59,349 nucleotides of DNA from Bacteroidaceae bacterium (GTDB lineage Bacteria > Bacteroidota > Bacteroidia > Bacteroidales > Bacteroidaceae): the NCBI GenBank assembly GCA_024401275.1, contig JAKSLJ010000021.1, positions 1 through 59,349 on the forward strand. The letters are read 5' to 3'. This document shows, one piece after another, positions 33,142 to 41,633 of the stretch (position 1 is the first letter of the stretch; each line of letters starts with the position of its first letter). A program made the translations under genes and the position numbers. The notes beneath the pieces are model-generated. The model was given only the letters and a program-made list of their open reading frames with translations. It searched no databases and was not told the DNA's origin.

Positions 33142-33495
33142 TCAGATTATTGTTTCAGATTCTGCACACCACGAAATGGCATTGCCATCTATATCATTTA
33201 CGACATAAGGTTTTGCTGCTTTTCTTCCATTGCCAACTGTTATCAAATTTTTGCCAAAGAAAACAGACAATTGACTAAGAGTGCGAATAGTGAAATTATG
33301 CTGACCACTTAGCCATTTTGTAATTTCGCTCGGTCTCTTTCCTATTGCGTCTGCGAACTGCTTCTTTGTTAATCCGCGTTCAGCCATTAACTGATATATA
33401 CGGTTGGATATAGCAAAACTCAAGTCAAGTTCTGCCTTGATATCCTTTGGTACAGACGATATCAATTCATTGAAATTTGCATTTATCTGTTTCAT
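33142..33495 (-). CDS. XRE-family HTH protein, antitoxin-like
   Basis: The 117-residue protein has an N-terminal helical extension and a Cro/C1 HTH (LTKKQFADAIGKRPSEITKWLSGQHNFTIRTLSQLSVFFG, about 43-80). It resembles HigA-type antitoxins. Its start codon overlaps (ATGA) the stop of a 29-codon reading frame with its own -7 box, so it is probably the second gene of a two-gene unit. No known toxin is encoded next to it. Confidence 0.82.
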   Translation of the reverse strand: MKQINANFNELISSVPKDIKAELDLSFAISNRIYQLMAERGLTKKQFADAIGKRPSEITKWLSGQHNFTIRTLSQLSVFFGKNLITVGNGRKAAKPYVVNDIDGNAISWCAESETII

Positions 33496-33581
33496 AGTTC
33501 AAAGATATTATCCGTTTCTATAGAAGTTTCCGTAACCTCAATGCTACCATTCTCAACACCTTCTCTAAGAAGCTGGTTCAT
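33492..33581 (-). CDS. Small acidic ORF overlapping the XRE gene start
   Basis: A 29-codon frame begins MNQLLREGVENGSIEV and ends TDNIFEL; its TGA overlaps the ATG of the XRE gene. A TAACTTTG box lies 26 bases upstream. The acidic sequence could be a leader peptide, a microprotein or the tail of a lost toxin gene. It is supported by position only. Confidence 0.45.
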   Translation of the reverse strand: MNQLLREGVENGSIEVTETSIETDNIFEL

Positions 33582-33606
33582 ATCTTGTAATGTTAGTTTT
33601 CTGGCA

Positions 33607-33614
33607 CAAAGTTA
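33607..33614 (-). promoter_or_regulatory. Probable -7 box for the small ORF-XRE unit
   Basis: TAACTTTG on the minus strand matches TAnnTTTG and lies 26 bases before the small ORF. No -33 box is evident. Confidence 0.45.
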
Positions 33615-33721
33615 GCATTTGCGTTTCATTTATAAGTAAAATGTTCGTTTTATTTATAAGTAAAGTCCAATTAATTGTTTGTTGTCAATTAAACATCTGC
33701 CGTTCCTTCCTTGAAAAACAA

Positions 33722-33771
33722 ATTTGGCGTGAATCCCAACATATATCATAATGTCAAGATTCGCGCCAAAT
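33722..33771 (-). terminator. Hairpin after the ABC permease gene
   Basis: ATTTGGCGTGAATC (33722-33735) pairs with GATTCGCGCCAAAT (33758-33771) with one G-T pair, 42 bases downstream of the permease stop. A likely terminator with a long loop. Confidence 0.65.
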
Positions 33772-33812
33772 CACATTCTGTCTTTATTGAGTTTTTTCAG
33801 TGAACTAGGTGG

Positions 33813-36356
33813 TTATTGGGTCAAATACTCCGCAGCATTGGTCTTTGCCACCTTGTAGATCTTATGTCCTACGGTGAGAGCAGTGATGAGAGCAACGATG
33901 ACTACTGCGCCGAAGTATGGGAGTAACATGTACATCCAGTCCTCAAGGTTCGGCCAATTGTTATCGGCTATGGAGATTGCGACGATGAGGGCAAGTCCGA
34001 TGATGAGCACAAGAGCGAAGGCTACCGCCATTGTGCGGATGTAATAGCGTGAGAACAGTCGGATGATGTCCTTCGTCTTTGCACCGTTCACCTTGCGTAT
34101 GGCGATTTCTTTCTGGCGACCGCGTGTCTCGAGCGATACCGAAGAATAGACGGTAAGGATGATGCAGAGGATGCTGACTGCCACGAGGATGAAGCAGAGC
34201 TGACCAATCACATTGTACAGTTCAAACTCTTTGCACCATCTGTCGTAGGCTGTCAAACCTTGCCAAGCTCCTGCATATTCAGGAAAATGCTTGTCCCATG
34301 CCTTTGCGATTTCCTTTTGCAGTTGCTTTATCTTGCCGTCCTTAGCCTTGATGATGAAATCGCTGTAGTATTTAAAGTTTCCGCCATAGTGCTTGCTAAG
34401 CATTGAGTCGCTTGCCACAACGTAGTATGAGCTCATATGGTGCTGGATTATTTCCTGTGGCAATGTGCGAACGTAGCCAAGGCAGACACATTGACTGCTG
34501 TCTGGAAGAAGGACGACCCCTTCAATCCCCTCGACCCCCTCAATCCCCCCAAGGGGGAGGTCTTTATTACCTTTGTGGGAGGTATTCTTATCAGCAGAGC
34601 TATTAGGAGTTCCCCCTTGGGGGGCTAGGGGGTCGTTTCCTTTTTGGTTGGTTAGGGGGTTAAGCGCCTTTGCCATCTGCTTTGCCTCTTCAGGGAAAGC
34701 AAATACAGGAGTTGTTTCTGCATCGTATGGATGCTCTGTGCGCACTTCATTTTCAACGACCTTTCTGCCATAGATAGTGAAGATTTCAGGGTTGGCATAG
34801 AAGCCGTTATAGTGATTGACGCTATCATCCAGATTAACATCCACTACGGCTATTCGTTCGTTATTGTATTCGCCTTGTTTCAAGCCGATGCGCTGAGTAA
34901 AGAATCTTGCTGTCTTGTCGGCAGAAGGGAACGTATTGCATTCCTTCTCAAACTCAGGTATTCTATCCGCGAATTCATCAGGAACAGCGATGTGACCAGT
35001 CAGGACAATGCTCTTGAAATCGTCCACTCCATGTTCCAAACCGAGTCGTTCGTCAGCGCTCATTTCCGATAAACCATACGTAACGAACAGTGCGGCGATG
35101 AGGAAGAATGTTGCCACGAAATATTGTGCCACCTGCATGGTCTTGGTGAATGCACTCTTGTGGGCATAACTTCTGCCAACAGTTTCGCCCAAAGGCTTGC
35201 TGATCACCTTGCGCAACGAGAACCATGAGAGGACGATGGCGAAGAGGAAGGTTGCGATGAGCACCTCTGCGATAATCCTATAGATGGCATTGAGGTTGAC
35301 ATACATGATGTTCGCGAAGCTGAACAAGCCAATCTTAGGCATAATGAAGTCTTGGAATGCGTAGGCTATGATGGCAGTGACGATGGCGGTGATGACTGCC
35401 ACGATAAGGATTTCTGTCATATACAACCAGAAGAGTTGGCGTATCTGGGCTCCATTGCAACGACGCAATGCCATCTCACGACTGCGCAGAGTGAAGAGTT
35501 GGAGCTGCATCTTCAAATAACCCGAAAGACCAATTATCAGCACGCTTGCACCAAGGAAGACGAGAATCATGAATCCCAACAGCACCAAAGGAACGAAAGA
35601 TTTGCCAAGACTACTTTCCGAGATCTCCTCGTACGGGCGAATGGTCTTCCTCTCCTTTGCAAACTGCTTGAAGTCGGCATCATCATTGAGGCGAATCTGA
35701 AGGCTGTAGATCTCCGTATTGAGAATGTCCATGTTGCTCTTGTGCAGGTTCTTTGCACCCTCAACAACAATGCAGATACCATCGAAGTGATCCATGTTCG
35801 TATCAGATATTACCACATCGCTAATCGGAGCATAGTGCGAATCTGTAATCCGTGCACCTATTGGTTCTACTCCCTTATCGCGAAGCATATTTCCTGCCTG
35901 CTTGCCAATCACCACTGTGCCAGGCTTCAGCGTACCGATCTTCTTGCCTGTAACGACAGAGTAGAAATTATTCTCCTTCAACCAATCAGGGCTTATGAAT
36001 GAAAGCGTCTCCAATATTTTCCCTTCCTTGCCGTTCTTTCCTCGCAACGTGAACTCCGCGTTCAACGGCGATTCATGGAACAGCACACTCTTCACGCTTG
36101 GTAATTGCTGGAGGGAGTCGGCAAAGGCGATGGTGGTAGGTGCTATTCTGTCAAGGTCAGAGTTGATGCTCCAACTATTGATAAACTTGCTGTCGAGCTC
36201 ATGCTTCACAGTGTAATGCCACCAGGCATTGGTGAAGTAGAGAGTGATGCCGAAGCAGATAATGCCCACAGAGAGGCAGAGTATTGAAACGATGTTCTGT
36301 ACCTTGTACTTTAGGATGTTTCGCCATCCGCTTTTGAGATTGTGAAGAAACAACAT
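33813..36356 (-). CDS. FtsX/MacB-like ABC transporter permease
   Basis: The 847-residue protein has the layout of MacB-type duplicated permeases: an N-terminal helix (about 20-42) with a periplasmic core domain, an FtsX domain (about 255-385) with three helices, a second helix (about 405-425) with a second periplasmic domain, and a C-terminal FtsX domain (about 715-840; ETRGRQKEIAIRKVNGAKTKDII). It needs a separate ATPase; the gene at 26051 shares its promoter and operators. Residues about 575-614 are a translated family B element in the second periplasmic domain, containing a GIEGVEGIEGV duplication. Confidence 0.9.
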   Translation of the reverse strand: MLFLHNLKSGWRNILKYKVQNIVSILCLSVGIICFGITLYFTNAWWHYTVKHELDSKFINSWSINSDLDRIAPTTIAFADSLQQLPSVKSVLFHESPLNAEFTLRGKNGKEGKILETLSFISPDWLKENNFYSVVTGKKIGTLKPGTVVIGKQAGNMLRDKGVEPIGARITDSHYAPISDVVISDTNMDHFDGICIVVEGAKNLHKSNMDILNTEIYSLQIRLNDDADFKQFAKERKTIRPYEEISESSLGKSFVPLVLLGFMILVFLGASVLIIGLSGYLKMQLQLFTLRSREMALRRCNGAQIRQLFWLYMTEILIVAVITAIVTAIIAYAFQDFIMPKIGLFSFANIMYVNLNAIYRIIAEVLIATFLFAIVLSWFSLRKVISKPLGETVGRSYAHKSAFTKTMQVAQYFVATFFLIAALFVTYGLSEMSADERLGLEHGVDDFKSIVLTGHIAVPDEFADRIPEFEKECNTFPSADKTARFFTQRIGLKQGEYNNERIAVVDVNLDDSVNHYNGFYANPEIFTIYGRKVVENEVRTEHPYDAETTPVFAFPEEAKQMAKALNPLTNQKGNDPLAPQGGTPNSSADKNTSHKGNKDLPLGGIEGVEGIEGVVLLPDSSQCVCLGYVRTLPQEIIQHHMSSYYVVASDSMLSKHYGGNFKYYSDFIIKAKDGKIKQLQKEIAKAWDKHFPEYAGAWQGLTAYDRWCKEFELYNVIGQLCFILVAVSILCIILTVYSSVSLETRGRQKEIAIRKVNGAKTKDIIRLFSRYYIRTMAVAFALVLIIGLALIVAISIADNNWPNLEDWMYMLLPYFGAVVIVALITALTVGHKIYKVAKTNAAEYLTQ
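34515..34634. repeat. Full-length family B element inside the ABC permease gene
   Basis: Ends are GACCCCTTCAATCCCCTC followed by GACCCCCTCAATCCCCCC at the left (an 18-bp direct duplication) and TTCCCCCTTGGGGGGCTAGG then GGGTC at the right. The whole is 120 bp, or 102 bp without the duplication, both multiples of three. Translated on the minus strand as DPLAPQGGTPNSSA then DLPLGGIEGVEGIEGV. Confidence 0.88.
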
Positions 36357-36448
36357 GATATTTACAATTTACGGATTTACAATTTACGATTTATGATTTA
36401 CGATTTTCAGGAAACTCGGAATTGCGCACTTCCTTTGTTTTCCGATTG

Positions 36449-36481
36449 CAAAGTTACAGTTTTCGTCACTTCCACGCAAGG
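36449..36481 (-). promoter_or_regulatory. Promoter of the ABC permease gene
   Basis: CCTTGCGTG (36481-36473) and TAACTTTG (36456-36449) on the minus strand are 17 bases apart, exactly as in the ATPase promoter at 26757-26789. The TTG block is 26 bases from operator site 1 in both loci. Confidence 0.8.
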
Positions 36482-36505
36482 TTTTTCTCGTTCCAAATGG
36501 CATGC

Positions 36506-36545
36506 TGTATGAAAATTAGACACAATAGTGTATGATTCTTTTACA
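36506..36545 (-). promoter_or_regulatory. Double operator upstream of the ABC permease gene
   Basis: Site 1 TGTATGAAAATTAGACA (36506-36522) is an imperfect palindrome; site 2 TGTATGATTCTTTTACA (36529-36545) differs by one base from its counterpart at 26837. Centre spacing is 23 in both loci. Confidence 0.8.
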
Positions 36546-36564
36546 CTTTCCTTTTGTAGCGCAT

Positions 36565-36609
36565 AAAAAAATGGCACACAAACTTACTGCGCGTAAATCT
36601 GTGTGCCAT
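36565..36609 (-). terminator. Terminator of the 36658 outer-membrane protein gene
   Basis: ATGGCACACA (36571-36580) pairs with TGTGTGCCAT (36600-36609); on the minus strand the stem is followed by TTTTTTATG. It also separates this gene from the permease control region. Confidence 0.85.
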
Positions 36610-36657
36610 AAATATGGAGATGTCCTGCCCTCAGGACACCAATCGCCGCAAAACAAT

Positions 36658-37287
36658 TTACAGCTTGAACTTGTAACCGATAGTAAACATGCCAGTAAGG
36701 TTGTTTGTCTGAAGCTTAGTAATTGCATCAGCTGCCTGAGGCTTAGCGTCATCGAGGTCAACAGACTTATTTACGTCATAAGCTACACGGAACTCAAGTG
36801 TAAGACCGCTTGCAGTCTCATAACCAAAAACAACTGGGATTGCGATAGCTGTCTTGTTTATTGCATCAGCATTTTCTACTTCAGTGAGCTCTTTCTCAGA
36901 CTTGCTGAGGTTGAATGTTGGCTGAACACCCACACCAAGACGCATGCCAGAAATGTTGAAGTTAGCAAGTACAGGAACAGCAAGACCGCCAGTAGTAATG
37001 TTGCCATCTGCACCATACACATCAAAGTTAACTCTTGACTGGATGAAGTGAGCACCTACTGTTGGATAGAACACGTTTGATACACGATAGCCGAGATCAG
37101 CACCGAGAGTGAAGCCGTAGCCACCACTTGTCTCCACCTTGCCTGGAGCCTCAAAAGTGTGATTGAACGCAGATGTATAAGTAACACCGACCATTGGCTG
37201 TACAGTGAATTCACCGACATTACCATTCTGTGCATAACCAGCAACAGACAGCATAATCGCAGAAACGATTGCAAATAATTTCTTCAT
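36658..37287 (-). CDS. Outer-membrane beta-barrel protein (OmpX/PorT-like)
   Basis: The 209-residue protein has a signal peptide (1-19, SVAGYAQ) and regular barrel strands: FTVQPMVGVTYTSAF, YGFTLGADLGYRVS, VPVLANFNISGMRLGVGVQPTFNL, LTLEFRVAYDV and the terminal MFTIGYKFKL. Such barrels are abundant envelope proteins. It is monocistronic, with its own terminator, and a TATTTTTG box (37362-37355) lies upstream on the minus strand. It is divergent from the two-component system. Confidence 0.85.
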   Translation of the reverse strand: MKKLFAIVSAIMLSVAGYAQNGNVGEFTVQPMVGVTYTSAFNHTFEAPGKVETSGGYGFTLGADLGYRVSNVFYPTVGAHFIQSRVNFDVYGADGNITTGGLAVPVLANFNISGMRLGVGVQPTFNLSKSEKELTEVENADAINKTAIAIPVVFGYETASGLTLEFRVAYDVNKSVDLDDAKPQAADAITKLQTNNLTGMFTIGYKFKL

Positions 37288-37500
37288 TTTTTGCTTTGTT
37301 TTTTAATTGTTATTATTCTATTATGATTCTATATATTCTTCCAAAAATTTGCTGCAAAAATATATAAAAAACCATTCAATGATGTTTGCAAAACGTACAA
37401 ATTACATTTTGCAAGCTAAGATAATTTGCATATATCAAGCTAAAAACACGACCTATCAAAATGCGTTCATCATTAATGCCAAATCATAAACCGTTCAGAA

Positions 37501-37540
37501 TGTATGAAAATCATACACTTTCATGCCATTCCACCATACA
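37501..37540 (+). promoter_or_regulatory. Double operator upstream of the two-component system
   Basis: Site 1 TGTATGAAAATCATACA (37501-37517) is identical to the one at 26814. A weaker site (TGCCATTCCACCATACA, 37524-37540) is again 23 bases away. This places the same motif before the regulator's own gene, suggesting autoregulation. The rest of the gap back to 37288 holds only the divergent promoter. Confidence 0.78.
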
Positions 37541-37554
37541 AAATCGCTAGTTTC

Positions 37555-37585
37555 TTTGGCAATTAAATAAAAAGTATTACCTTTG
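37555..37585 (+). promoter_or_regulatory. Promoter of the response regulator gene
   Basis: TTTG (37555-37558) and TACCTTTG (37578-37585) are 19 bp apart, a standard housekeeping promoter. The operator pair ends 14 bases upstream. Confidence 0.8.
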
Positions 37586-37621
37586 CCGTCAAATCATACA
37601 TCATAAATCGTAAATGATATT

Positions 37622-38146
37622 ATGGGAAACTACAACACAATACTCGTGGTAGACGACAATCCTGCCATCCTTACCGCGGCAAAGATTTGTCTTGCTGGTG
37701 TCTTTGATCGTGTCATTACGCTTTCTGCGCCGGAGAACATTCTCACTACGCTTCAGCAGGAGCGCGTGGATGTTATCCTGCTCGACATGAACTTCTCGCT
37801 CGGAGTGAATTCCGGACAGGAGGGAATGATGTGGCTGCAGGCTGTAAACCGTCGCCATCCTGATACTCCTATCGTGCTCATCACGGCATACGCGGATGTG
37901 AAGCTTGCCGTTCGCGCACTGAAAGCCGGTGCTACGGACTTTGTCTCAAAGCCTTGGGACAACGACGAGCTCATCCGCACGCTGAAAGATGCCGTCGATA
38001 AGAACCAGGCTGTCCTGCCTTTGGATCAGTTGGAGGCAGAGCATGTCCGCATGGTGGTGGACAAATGCCATGGCAACATGAGCAAGGCTGCCGAGATGCT
38101 TGGCATAACACGCCAGACACTTTACGCTAAAATGAAGAAACTATGA
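37622..38146 (+). CDS. Response regulator with Fis-type HTH, no AAA+ domain
   Basis: The 174-residue protein has a receiver domain (DD11-12, phosphorylation site Asp55 in VILLDMNF, Lys in VSKPWD) joined to a C-terminal Fis-like HTH (HGNMSKAAEMLGITRQTLYAKMKKL). The AAA+ domain of NtrC-type regulators is absent, as in RegA/ActR, so it should work with ordinary sigma factor, in line with the promoter found. Its gene overlaps the kinase gene (ATGA). The palindrome upstream of this gene and of the two ABC genes is the probable binding site. Confidence 0.9.
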   Translation: MGNYNTILVVDDNPAILTAAKICLAGVFDRVITLSAPENILTTLQQERVDVILLDMNFSLGVNSGQEGMMWLQAVNRRHPDTPIVLITAYADVKLAVRALKAGATDFVSKPWDNDELIRTLKDAVDKNQAVLPLDQLEAEHVRMVVDKCHGNMSKAAEMLGITRQTLYAKMKKL

Positions 38147-38985
38147 CAATTGCCGTTTGTATAATTATTGTGGTGGTGGCAATATTTGCCTTATTCTACC
38201 GCCACCAGAAGATGCTTGCCGACCGCGCTCACTTGATGCGTGAGGCGCTGCGAAACCGCGATTTCTCCTTCCGTCTGCCGGGCAAAGGACTTTTCTTCGG
38301 CGAACGCGCCATGCAGGAGGCTCTGAACGACCTGGGCTCTGATGTGAAGAACCTCGTTGCGCAAAACGAGGTGGAGTCATGGCAGAAGCTCACGCGCGTG
38401 CTTACGCATGAAATAATGAATGCCACAGCACCTATCAGCAGCATCAGTCAGGCTTACCTCAGCAGTCCTAACATCAAGGGAACTCCATACGAGGAGGGCA
38501 TTCAGGCCATCTACGACACCAGCGCCGGACTGACCGCCTTCGTCGATAGCTACCGCAAGTTCACGCAGCTCCAGGAACCAGTGCCGACCGTCATACAGCT
38601 CGCAGACTTCTTGGGAGTCATAAAGAGCCTCTATCCGAATATCTGTTGGCACATTGACATTCCCGCATCAGCAACCATTCGTGCCGACGAGAACCTGCTT
38701 CGACAGGTTTTCATTAACATCATTAAGAACGCCGTAGAAGCGGGCGCCGACGATGTTGATGTCCGTTTCCGCGACAATACCATCAACATAAGCAACAACG
38801 GAGCACCAATCCCTGCCGATGTGGCGCGCGAAATCTTCATTCCGTTCTTCACCACAAAGAAGACCGGCACTGGCATCGGACTCGCCCTCTCGCGCCAGGT
38901 CCTTATTATGCAGGGCGGCAACCTCACCCTTGCCGACCGTCCTGTCAACGGCTATCGCGTAACTTTCAATCTTTCCATATCCTAA
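38143..38985 (+). CDS. Sensor histidine kinase
   Basis: The 280-residue protein has one N-terminal membrane helix (2-19), then an H-box THEIMNATAPI (His89), N-box INIIKNAVEAG, and G-boxes FFTTKKTGTGIGLALS. There is no recognisable periplasmic sensor, since the protein starts with the helix, so it may sense a membrane or cytosolic signal or partner. It phosphorylates the regulator encoded by the overlapping upstream gene. Confidence 0.9.
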   Translation: MTIAVCIIIVVVAIFALFYRHQKMLADRAHLMREALRNRDFSFRLPGKGLFFGERAMQEALNDLGSDVKNLVAQNEVESWQKLTRVLTHEIMNATAPISSISQAYLSSPNIKGTPYEEGIQAIYDTSAGLTAFVDSYRKFTQLQEPVPTVIQLADFLGVIKSLYPNICWHIDIPASATIRADENLLRQVFINIIKNAVEAGADDVDVRFRDNTINISNNGAPIPADVAREIFIPFFTTKKTGTGIGLALSRQVLIMQGGNLTLADRPVNGYRVTFNLSIS

Positions 38986-38992
38986 CATCAAG

Positions 38993-39030
38993 ATATTTTT
39001 TGTTGGTTTGTTGGTGGTTGTTGGTGGTTT
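38993..39030. repeat. Family D tract (GTTGGTTTGTTGGTGG)
   Basis: ATATTTTTTGTTGGTTTG then TTGGTGGTTGTTGGTGG. Its reverse complement recurs at 51663-51697 and a shorter form at 18664-18687. It begins eight bases after the kinase stop. The rest of the 316-base gap holds only the promoter at 39215. Confidence 0.6.
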
Positions 39031-39214
39031 TGACAGTTCACTTGTTTTCGGGAGGGAGAAGAACAGCCAGCGCGAGCATTACGAATTATAAGCCAAACCG
39101 AAAGAAAAGAGAGAAATCGGAAGCCGAACCCGCAATTTGCTTTCAATTCATAAACAAAGAGGGCAAATAGCACTTTTTTGCAAGCATAATGGCAAGACAA
39201 TCAACTTTTTATAG

Positions 39215-39222
39215 TAATTTTG
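39215..39222 (+). promoter_or_regulatory. Probable -7 box for the ATP-grasp cluster
   Basis: TAATTTTG followed by GCAGC, 79 bases before the ATP-grasp start. No -33 box at the usual distance. Confidence 0.45.
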
Positions 39223-39301
39223 CAGCATGAAATAACGTAAGCTTAGACAACCAGGAGAGCAACCCAACACAAAGAAAACATAAATACAAACGTAACTAAA
39301 C

Positions 39302-40657
39302 ATGGCTTACATTAACTTAAAAGAACTCGTTGACAGTCGCGATGCTGTCAACAAATGGATGGAACGCTTTGGTGTTCGCTTCGGTGTATATAAGCACGGA
39401 GTGTTCAACGAGCAGCTGTTTCCGTTTGACTCCATTCCCCGAGTAATTCCGAAGAAATCATGGGACTATCTGGAGAAAGGATTGAAGCAGAGAGTGCGCG
39501 CGCTGAACATGTTCCTTTGGGACATATACCACGATAAGCAGATCATTAAGGACGGCATTGTTCCCGAGGAGTTTGTCTATTCGAGCAAGGGCTATATGCC
39601 TGAGTGCGAGGGCGTTGACCCAGTAGGAAAGGTTTATGCGCACATTGCCGGCATCGACCTCGTTGAGGGCAAGAATGGCGAATGGTATGTGCTGGAAGAC
39701 AATCTCCGCATTCCGAGTGGCGCAAGTTATCCGATGATAGCTCGCAAGATTTGTCGTAAGGTTTCGCCAACGACTTTCGCCTACAACACCGTTGAGGACA
39801 ACCGCGACTACAGTCAGCTGCTCCGCGAGATGATGGACGACATGAAAGCGCCTATCGCAGCAGAGGACAAGGACGAGGTGATGATGTCCGTCATCCTTAC
39901 TCCGGGCAGATACAACTCGGCTTTCTTTGAGCATTCGTATCTTGCAGAGAAAACAGGCGCAACGCTTGCCTATCCTGGCGACTTGTTCGTGGAAGACAAC
40001 AAGGTTTACTACGCAGGAATGTTCAAGCAGAAGATTCGCGTGGCAACCATCTACCGCCGTGTGAGCGACGAATACATGGATCCGCTCGCTTTCGAGGCGT
40101 CTTCACTTCTTGGCATACCGGGAGTCATGGAGGCTTACAAGGCGGGAAATGTGGCGCTGATAAACGCTATTGGCAATGGTGTTGCCGACGATAAGGGCAT
40201 CTATTATTTCGTGCCAAAGATGGTGAAGTACTATCTCAACGAAGAGCCTATTCTCCAGAATGCGCCTACCTATCTGCCTTATTACGAGGAAGATAAGAAG
40301 TATGTGATGGACAATCTTGAGAAGCTTGTGATAAAGGATGTTAGCGAGGCTGGCGGCTACGGCGTAATGTTCGGAAGCGACATGGACGAGAAGCGACTTG
40401 CCGAAGTGCGCAAACTGGTGGAAGACGAGCCAAGAAGATGGATTGCGCAGGAGGTTATCGACTTCAAGGACCTCGAACTTCTGGAAGGTGACGAGGTCGT
40501 AGAGCGCAAGGCTGACCTCCGTGCATTCGTAGTCAGTGGCAAGGAAACGAAGGTCTGGAAGAGCGGCTTGACACGCTTCTCACGCAACCCGGATTCATTC
40601 GTCGTGAACTCTAGCCAGGGCGGCGGATTCAAGGACACTTGGGTGATGGCGAAATAG
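39302..40657 (+). CDS. Circularly permuted ATP-grasp protein (DUF404/407 type)
   Basis: The 451-residue protein resembles the circularly permuted ATP-grasp type 2 family: FPFDSIPRVIPKKSWDYLEKGLKQRVRALNMFL, YVLEDNLRIPSGASY, VISEAGGYGVMFG-like KDVSEAGGYGVMFG and WIAQEVIDF. Members are thought to ligate amino acids or peptides using ATP. The family is known to travel with alpha-E (DUF403) and transglutaminase genes, exactly as here, and the cluster is predicted to make or attach a peptide. Product and target are unknown. Confidence 0.9.
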   Translation: MAYINLKELVDSRDAVNKWMERFGVRFGVYKHGVFNEQLFPFDSIPRVIPKKSWDYLEKGLKQRVRALNMFLWDIYHDKQIIKDGIVPEEFVYSSKGYMPECEGVDPVGKVYAHIAGIDLVEGKNGEWYVLEDNLRIPSGASYPMIARKICRKVSPTTFAYNTVEDNRDYSQLLREMMDDMKAPIAAEDKDEVMMSVILTPGRYNSAFFEHSYLAEKTGATLAYPGDLFVEDNKVYYAGMFKQKIRVATIYRRVSDEYMDPLAFEASSLLGIPGVMEAYKAGNVALINAIGNGVADDKGIYYFVPKMVKYYLNEEPILQNAPTYLPYYEEDKKYVMDNLEKLVIKDVSEAGGYGVMFGSDMDEKRLAEVRKLVEDEPRRWIAQEVIDFKDLELLEGDEVVERKADLRAFVVSGKETKVWKSGLTRFSRNPDSFVVNSSQGGGFKDTWVMAK

Positions 40658-40700
40658 CCCCCCATCCCCCCAAGGGGGAGCTTTTAATTGACTTGTAGGA
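40657..40700 (+). repeat. Family B left half after the ATP-grasp gene
   Basis: GCCCCCCATCCCCCC then AAGGGGGAGCTTTTAATTG begins at the last base of the TAG stop. The AACTTTTAAT-like extension marks it as the left half. The 269-base gap otherwise shows no gene. Confidence 0.8.
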
Positions 40701-40926
40701 CAAGGATTCTAATCAAATACAAAAACAGAAAAAACATTTCAACAGAAAACTGAAGCCAATTACCTTAATACGCATAATTTAATCCATAATAATAATTAAT
40801 GTCCATTACGGAATAATTACGTGCATTACGGATATTTGCTTCTGTTAATCACAACAGTGTTTTTAGCGAAGCGTTGTTTTTTGTTTTAAACAGTTAACAA
40901 TCCATAATATTAGAGTTGAATAAAAC

Positions 40927-41622
40927 ATGAGCAATAAAGAAACTGCACCAATAAGCGCTGCCAAGGCAAACAGGTTGTTTTGGCTCGGAAGATATGTGGA
41001 AAGAGTGTATATGACGCTGCATCTGCTGCGTCGAGTATATGACAAGATGATAGACGGCGAACCTGCCGACTACGAGAGCTTCTGGCAGAAGCTGGACATG
41101 AGCGACAGCTATGCTTCTACCGGCGAGTTCACTCTCGGCATGATGTACGACGAGAGCAATCCGAGTTCCATCCTCTCTTCGCTCAATCGTGCTATGGACA
41201 ATGCGATAATGCTGCGTGAGGACATCAAGTCGGAGACTATGTCATACATTGAGATGAGCATCTCTCTGCTAAAGAAATTCCGCACAGAAGCTATGTCAAA
41301 CATCACTAACCTCCAGCCTGTTACCGACTGGATGCTTGCCTTCCGCGGTTCTGCTGCACAGAGAATAGAGAACCCAAAGGTGCTGATCATTACGGCTATC
41401 GGTCAGCTTATCGAGAAGATGGACATCATGCTCCGTTTTGGCTATGACTACAACCGCATAGCTACACAGTATTACATGCTGAAGAACTGGGCGAAGGAAT
41501 GGCCAGAACTGCTGGACAAGAACCTCGACGAACAGATTGAGAATATGCTTGAGAGCCCAGCAGACGATGATAATTTCCGCTGGACACTCTGCAAGTTTAT
41601 CAATGGCGTAGTACTCTGTTGA
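40927..41622 (+). CDS. Alpha-E (DUF403) protein
   Basis: The 231-residue, all-helical protein starts with AKANRLFWLGRYVERV, the hallmark of alpha-E proteins, and continues with LNRAMDNAIMLREDIKSETMSYIE. It is the constant partner of circularly permuted ATP-grasp enzymes and is thought to be a structural or catalytic cofactor of that ligase. It lies between the ATP-grasp and transglutaminase genes on the same strand. Confidence 0.92.
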   Translation: MSNKETAPISAAKANRLFWLGRYVERVYMTLHLLRRVYDKMIDGEPADYESFWQKLDMSDSYASTGEFTLGMMYDESNPSSILSSLNRAMDNAIMLREDIKSETMSYIEMSISLLKKFRTEAMSNITNLQPVTDWMLAFRGSAAQRIENPKVLIITAIGQLIEKMDIMLRFGYDYNRIATQYYMLKNWAKEWPELLDKNLDEQIENMLESPADDDNFRWTLCKFINGVVLC

Positions 41623-41633
41623 TTTTCACTGGT

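Noticed and set aside
35352-36002. 216-codon plus-strand frame opposite the ABC permease
   Set aside because: Antisense shadow; the permease on the minus strand has clear FtsX domains and membrane helices.
37541-37621. Sigma-54 promoter before the response regulator
   Set aside because: No GG-N10-GC pair at the right spacing, a good -33/-7 promoter is present, and the regulator lacks an AAA+ domain.
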